A stretch of DNA of 6,853 bases. Origin: Rhodobacterales bacterium UBA3080 (GTDB lineage: Bacteria; Pseudomonadota; Alphaproteobacteria; Rhodobacterales; Rhodobacteraceae). Under the pieces are notes generated by a model. The model was not told the DNA's origin. It saw only the letters and a program-made list of their open reading frames with translations, and did not search any database. Below are positions 5,700 to 6,853 of this stretch, one piece after another. The stretch is taken from contig DFBM01000006.1 of assembly GCA_002366645.1 (NCBI GenBank), positions 1 through 6,853 on the forward strand. Direction: 5' to 3'. The first letter of the stretch is position 1, and the number at the start of each line of letters is the position of its first letter. A program made the translations under genes and the position numbers.

Positions 5700-6853
5700 A
5701 TGCCATCATTCTCCAGCACGCTCGAAGCAGCCATCCATCAAGCGATCGCGCTTGCCAATGAACGCCGTCATGAACTGGCGACATTGGAACACCTGCTCTT
5801 CACGCTGGTCGACGAACCGGATGCGGCACGTGTTATGCGAGCCTGTGGCGTGGACCTTGACGGCCTGCGCAAATCACTTGCCGAATACATCGACACCGAA
5901 CTGGATTCGCTGGTTTCCGATATCGACGGTTCCGAGGCGACGCCGACCACAGGTTTCCAGCGTGTGATTCAACGCGCCGCGATCCATGTGCAAAGCTCCG
6001 GCCATAACGAAGTGACGGGTGGAAACGTTCTGGTTGCCATCTTCGCCGAGCGCGAAAGCCATGCCGCCTACTTCCTGCAAGAACAAGACATGACCCGCTA
6101 CGACGCCGTTAACTTCATCAGTCACGGTGTCGCCAAAGACCCGCGTCTTGGTGAAGAACGCTCGGTCAGGGGCGCGGAAGAAATCCACGAAACAACGGCG
6201 GAGCCGGAAGGCAAACCCGAAGAAACCGCACTTGAAAAGTATTGTGACGACCTGAATCAAAAGGCGCGTGAAGGCGACGTTGATCCGTTGATCGGACGTC
6301 AGCACGAGGTTGACCGTTGCGTTCAAATTCTTTGCCGCCGCCGTAAGAACAACCCCCTGCTGGTTGGCGATCCGGGTGTTGGCAAAACCGCCATCGCAGA
6401 AGGTTTGGCACGCAAAATTATCGACGAGGAAGTTCCCGAAGTGCTAGCCGGCGCGACGATCTATTCCCTCGATCTCGGTGCCTTGCTGGCAGGAACCCGT
6501 TATCGCGGCGATTTCGAGGAACGCCTCAAAGCGGTGATGAAAGAACTGGAAGATCATCCCGACGCGATCATGTTCATCGACGAAATCCACACGGTAATCG
6601 GTGCGGGTGCGACGTCCGGCGGCGCAATGGATGCGTCGAACATTCTGAAGCCAGCCCTGCAAAGCGGCAAGCTGCGGTGCATGGGTTCGACGACCTACAA
6701 GGAATTCCGTCAACATTTCGAAAAAGACCGCGCCCTATCGCGTCGCTTCCAGAAAATCGACGTGAACGAGCCGAGCATTCCGGATTCGATCAAAATCCTC
6801 ATGGGCCTGAAACCCTACTTCGAGGAGCACCACCACATCCGCTACACCAACGA
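5700..6853 (+). CDS. clpA: ATP-dependent Clp protease ATP-binding subunit ClpA, N-terminal half (cut by window edge)
   Basis: AAA+ unfoldase that recognises substrates, unfolds them with ATP and feeds them to the ClpP peptidase. The first 384 codons are present; the family usually has about 750-780 residues. Residues 1-145 form the double Clp-N repeat (LEAAIHQAIALANERRHELATLEHLL-type start), the docking site for ClpS. An acidic, charged linker spans about 150-178. The first AAA+ module then shows LIGRQHEVDR (197-206), the P-loop GDPGVGKT (223-230), Walker B IMFIDEIH (290-297), sensor GSTTYKEF (329-336) and the Arg pair in LSRRF (346-350). The linker leading into LEKYCDDLNQKAREG is ClpA-like rather than ClpB- or ClpC-like; the ClpP-binding loop is beyond the window. 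The ATG follows AGGA eight bases upstream. clpS is not adjacent. Confidence 0.95.
   Translation, partial: MPSFSSTLEAAIHQAIALANERRHELATLEHLLFTLVDEPDAARVMRACGVDLDGLRKSLAEYIDTELDSLVSDIDGSEATPTTGFQRVIQRAAIHVQSSGHNEVTGGNVLVAIFAERESHAAYFLQEQDMTRYDAVNFISHGVAKDPRLGEERSVRGAEEIHETTAEPEGKPEETALEKYCDDLNQKAREGDVDPLIGRQHEVDRCVQILCRRRKNNPLLVGDPGVGKTAIAEGLARKIIDEEVPEVLAGATIYSLDLGALLAGTRYRGDFEERLKAVMKELEDHPDAIMFIDEIHTVIGAGATSGGAMDASNILKPALQSGKLRCMGSTTYKEFRQHFEKDRALSRRFQKIDVNEPSIPDSIKILMGLKPYFEEHHHIRYTN

Noticed and set aside
5874..6326. 150-codon minus-strand open frame inside clpA
   Set aside because: It lies opposite the Clp-N and linker codons, and its translation shows no domain.
1..6853. Mobile element, CRISPR, phage or defence system
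   Set aside because: No transposase, integrase, inverted terminal repeats, spaced direct repeats or defence-type domains were seen; all established genes except the methyltransferase-like one are recognised housekeeping genes.

Overview
The window looks like ordinary core chromosome of an alphaproteobacterium, most likely a marine Rhodobacterales (Roseobacter-type) species. This rests on the F1 gene order atpH-atpA-atpG-atpD with no F0 gene next to it, on the close family resemblance of the ATP synthase subunits, and on the neighbouring set of a small SAM methyltransferase, a glyoxalase II and ClpA. The genus cannot be fixed from the sequence alone.

Layout. Positions 1-3644 are on the minus strand and hold the F1 part of ATP synthase. 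Transcription runs from atpH (delta) through atpA (alpha) and atpG (gamma) into atpD (beta), which leaves the window after 208 codons. Spacing is tight: a one-base TAATG overlap, then gaps of 28 and 17 bases, as expected for one operon. Positions 3645-3940 are a 296-base stretch without an established gene. It must carry the atp leader and probably its promoter; it holds small hairpins and two short overlapping reading frames that run into the atpH start. Positions 3941-4708 (minus) encode a SAM-dependent methyltransferase-like protein of unknown substrate. A 53-base divergent gap separates it from gloB (plus, 4762-5529), a glyoxalase II. A 170-base gap with a heat-shock-like promoter candidate leads to clpA (plus, from 5700), of which the N-domain and most of the first AAA+ module are present before the window ends.

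How the genes work together. The F1 subunits form the soluble catalytic head of ATP synthase; the membrane F0 genes must lie elsewhere, as is usual in alphaproteobacteria. GloB completes methylglyoxal detoxification, and ClpA unfolds substrates for ClpP. These are separate housekeeping roles, and nothing links them except position.

I found no mobile element, CRISPR array, tRNA, rRNA, phage gene or defence-type cassette, and no convincing new multi-gene system. The least explained part is the atpH leader: a short hairpin that pairs better as atp-sense RNA than as its complement, and a possible leader peptide that ends inside atpH.
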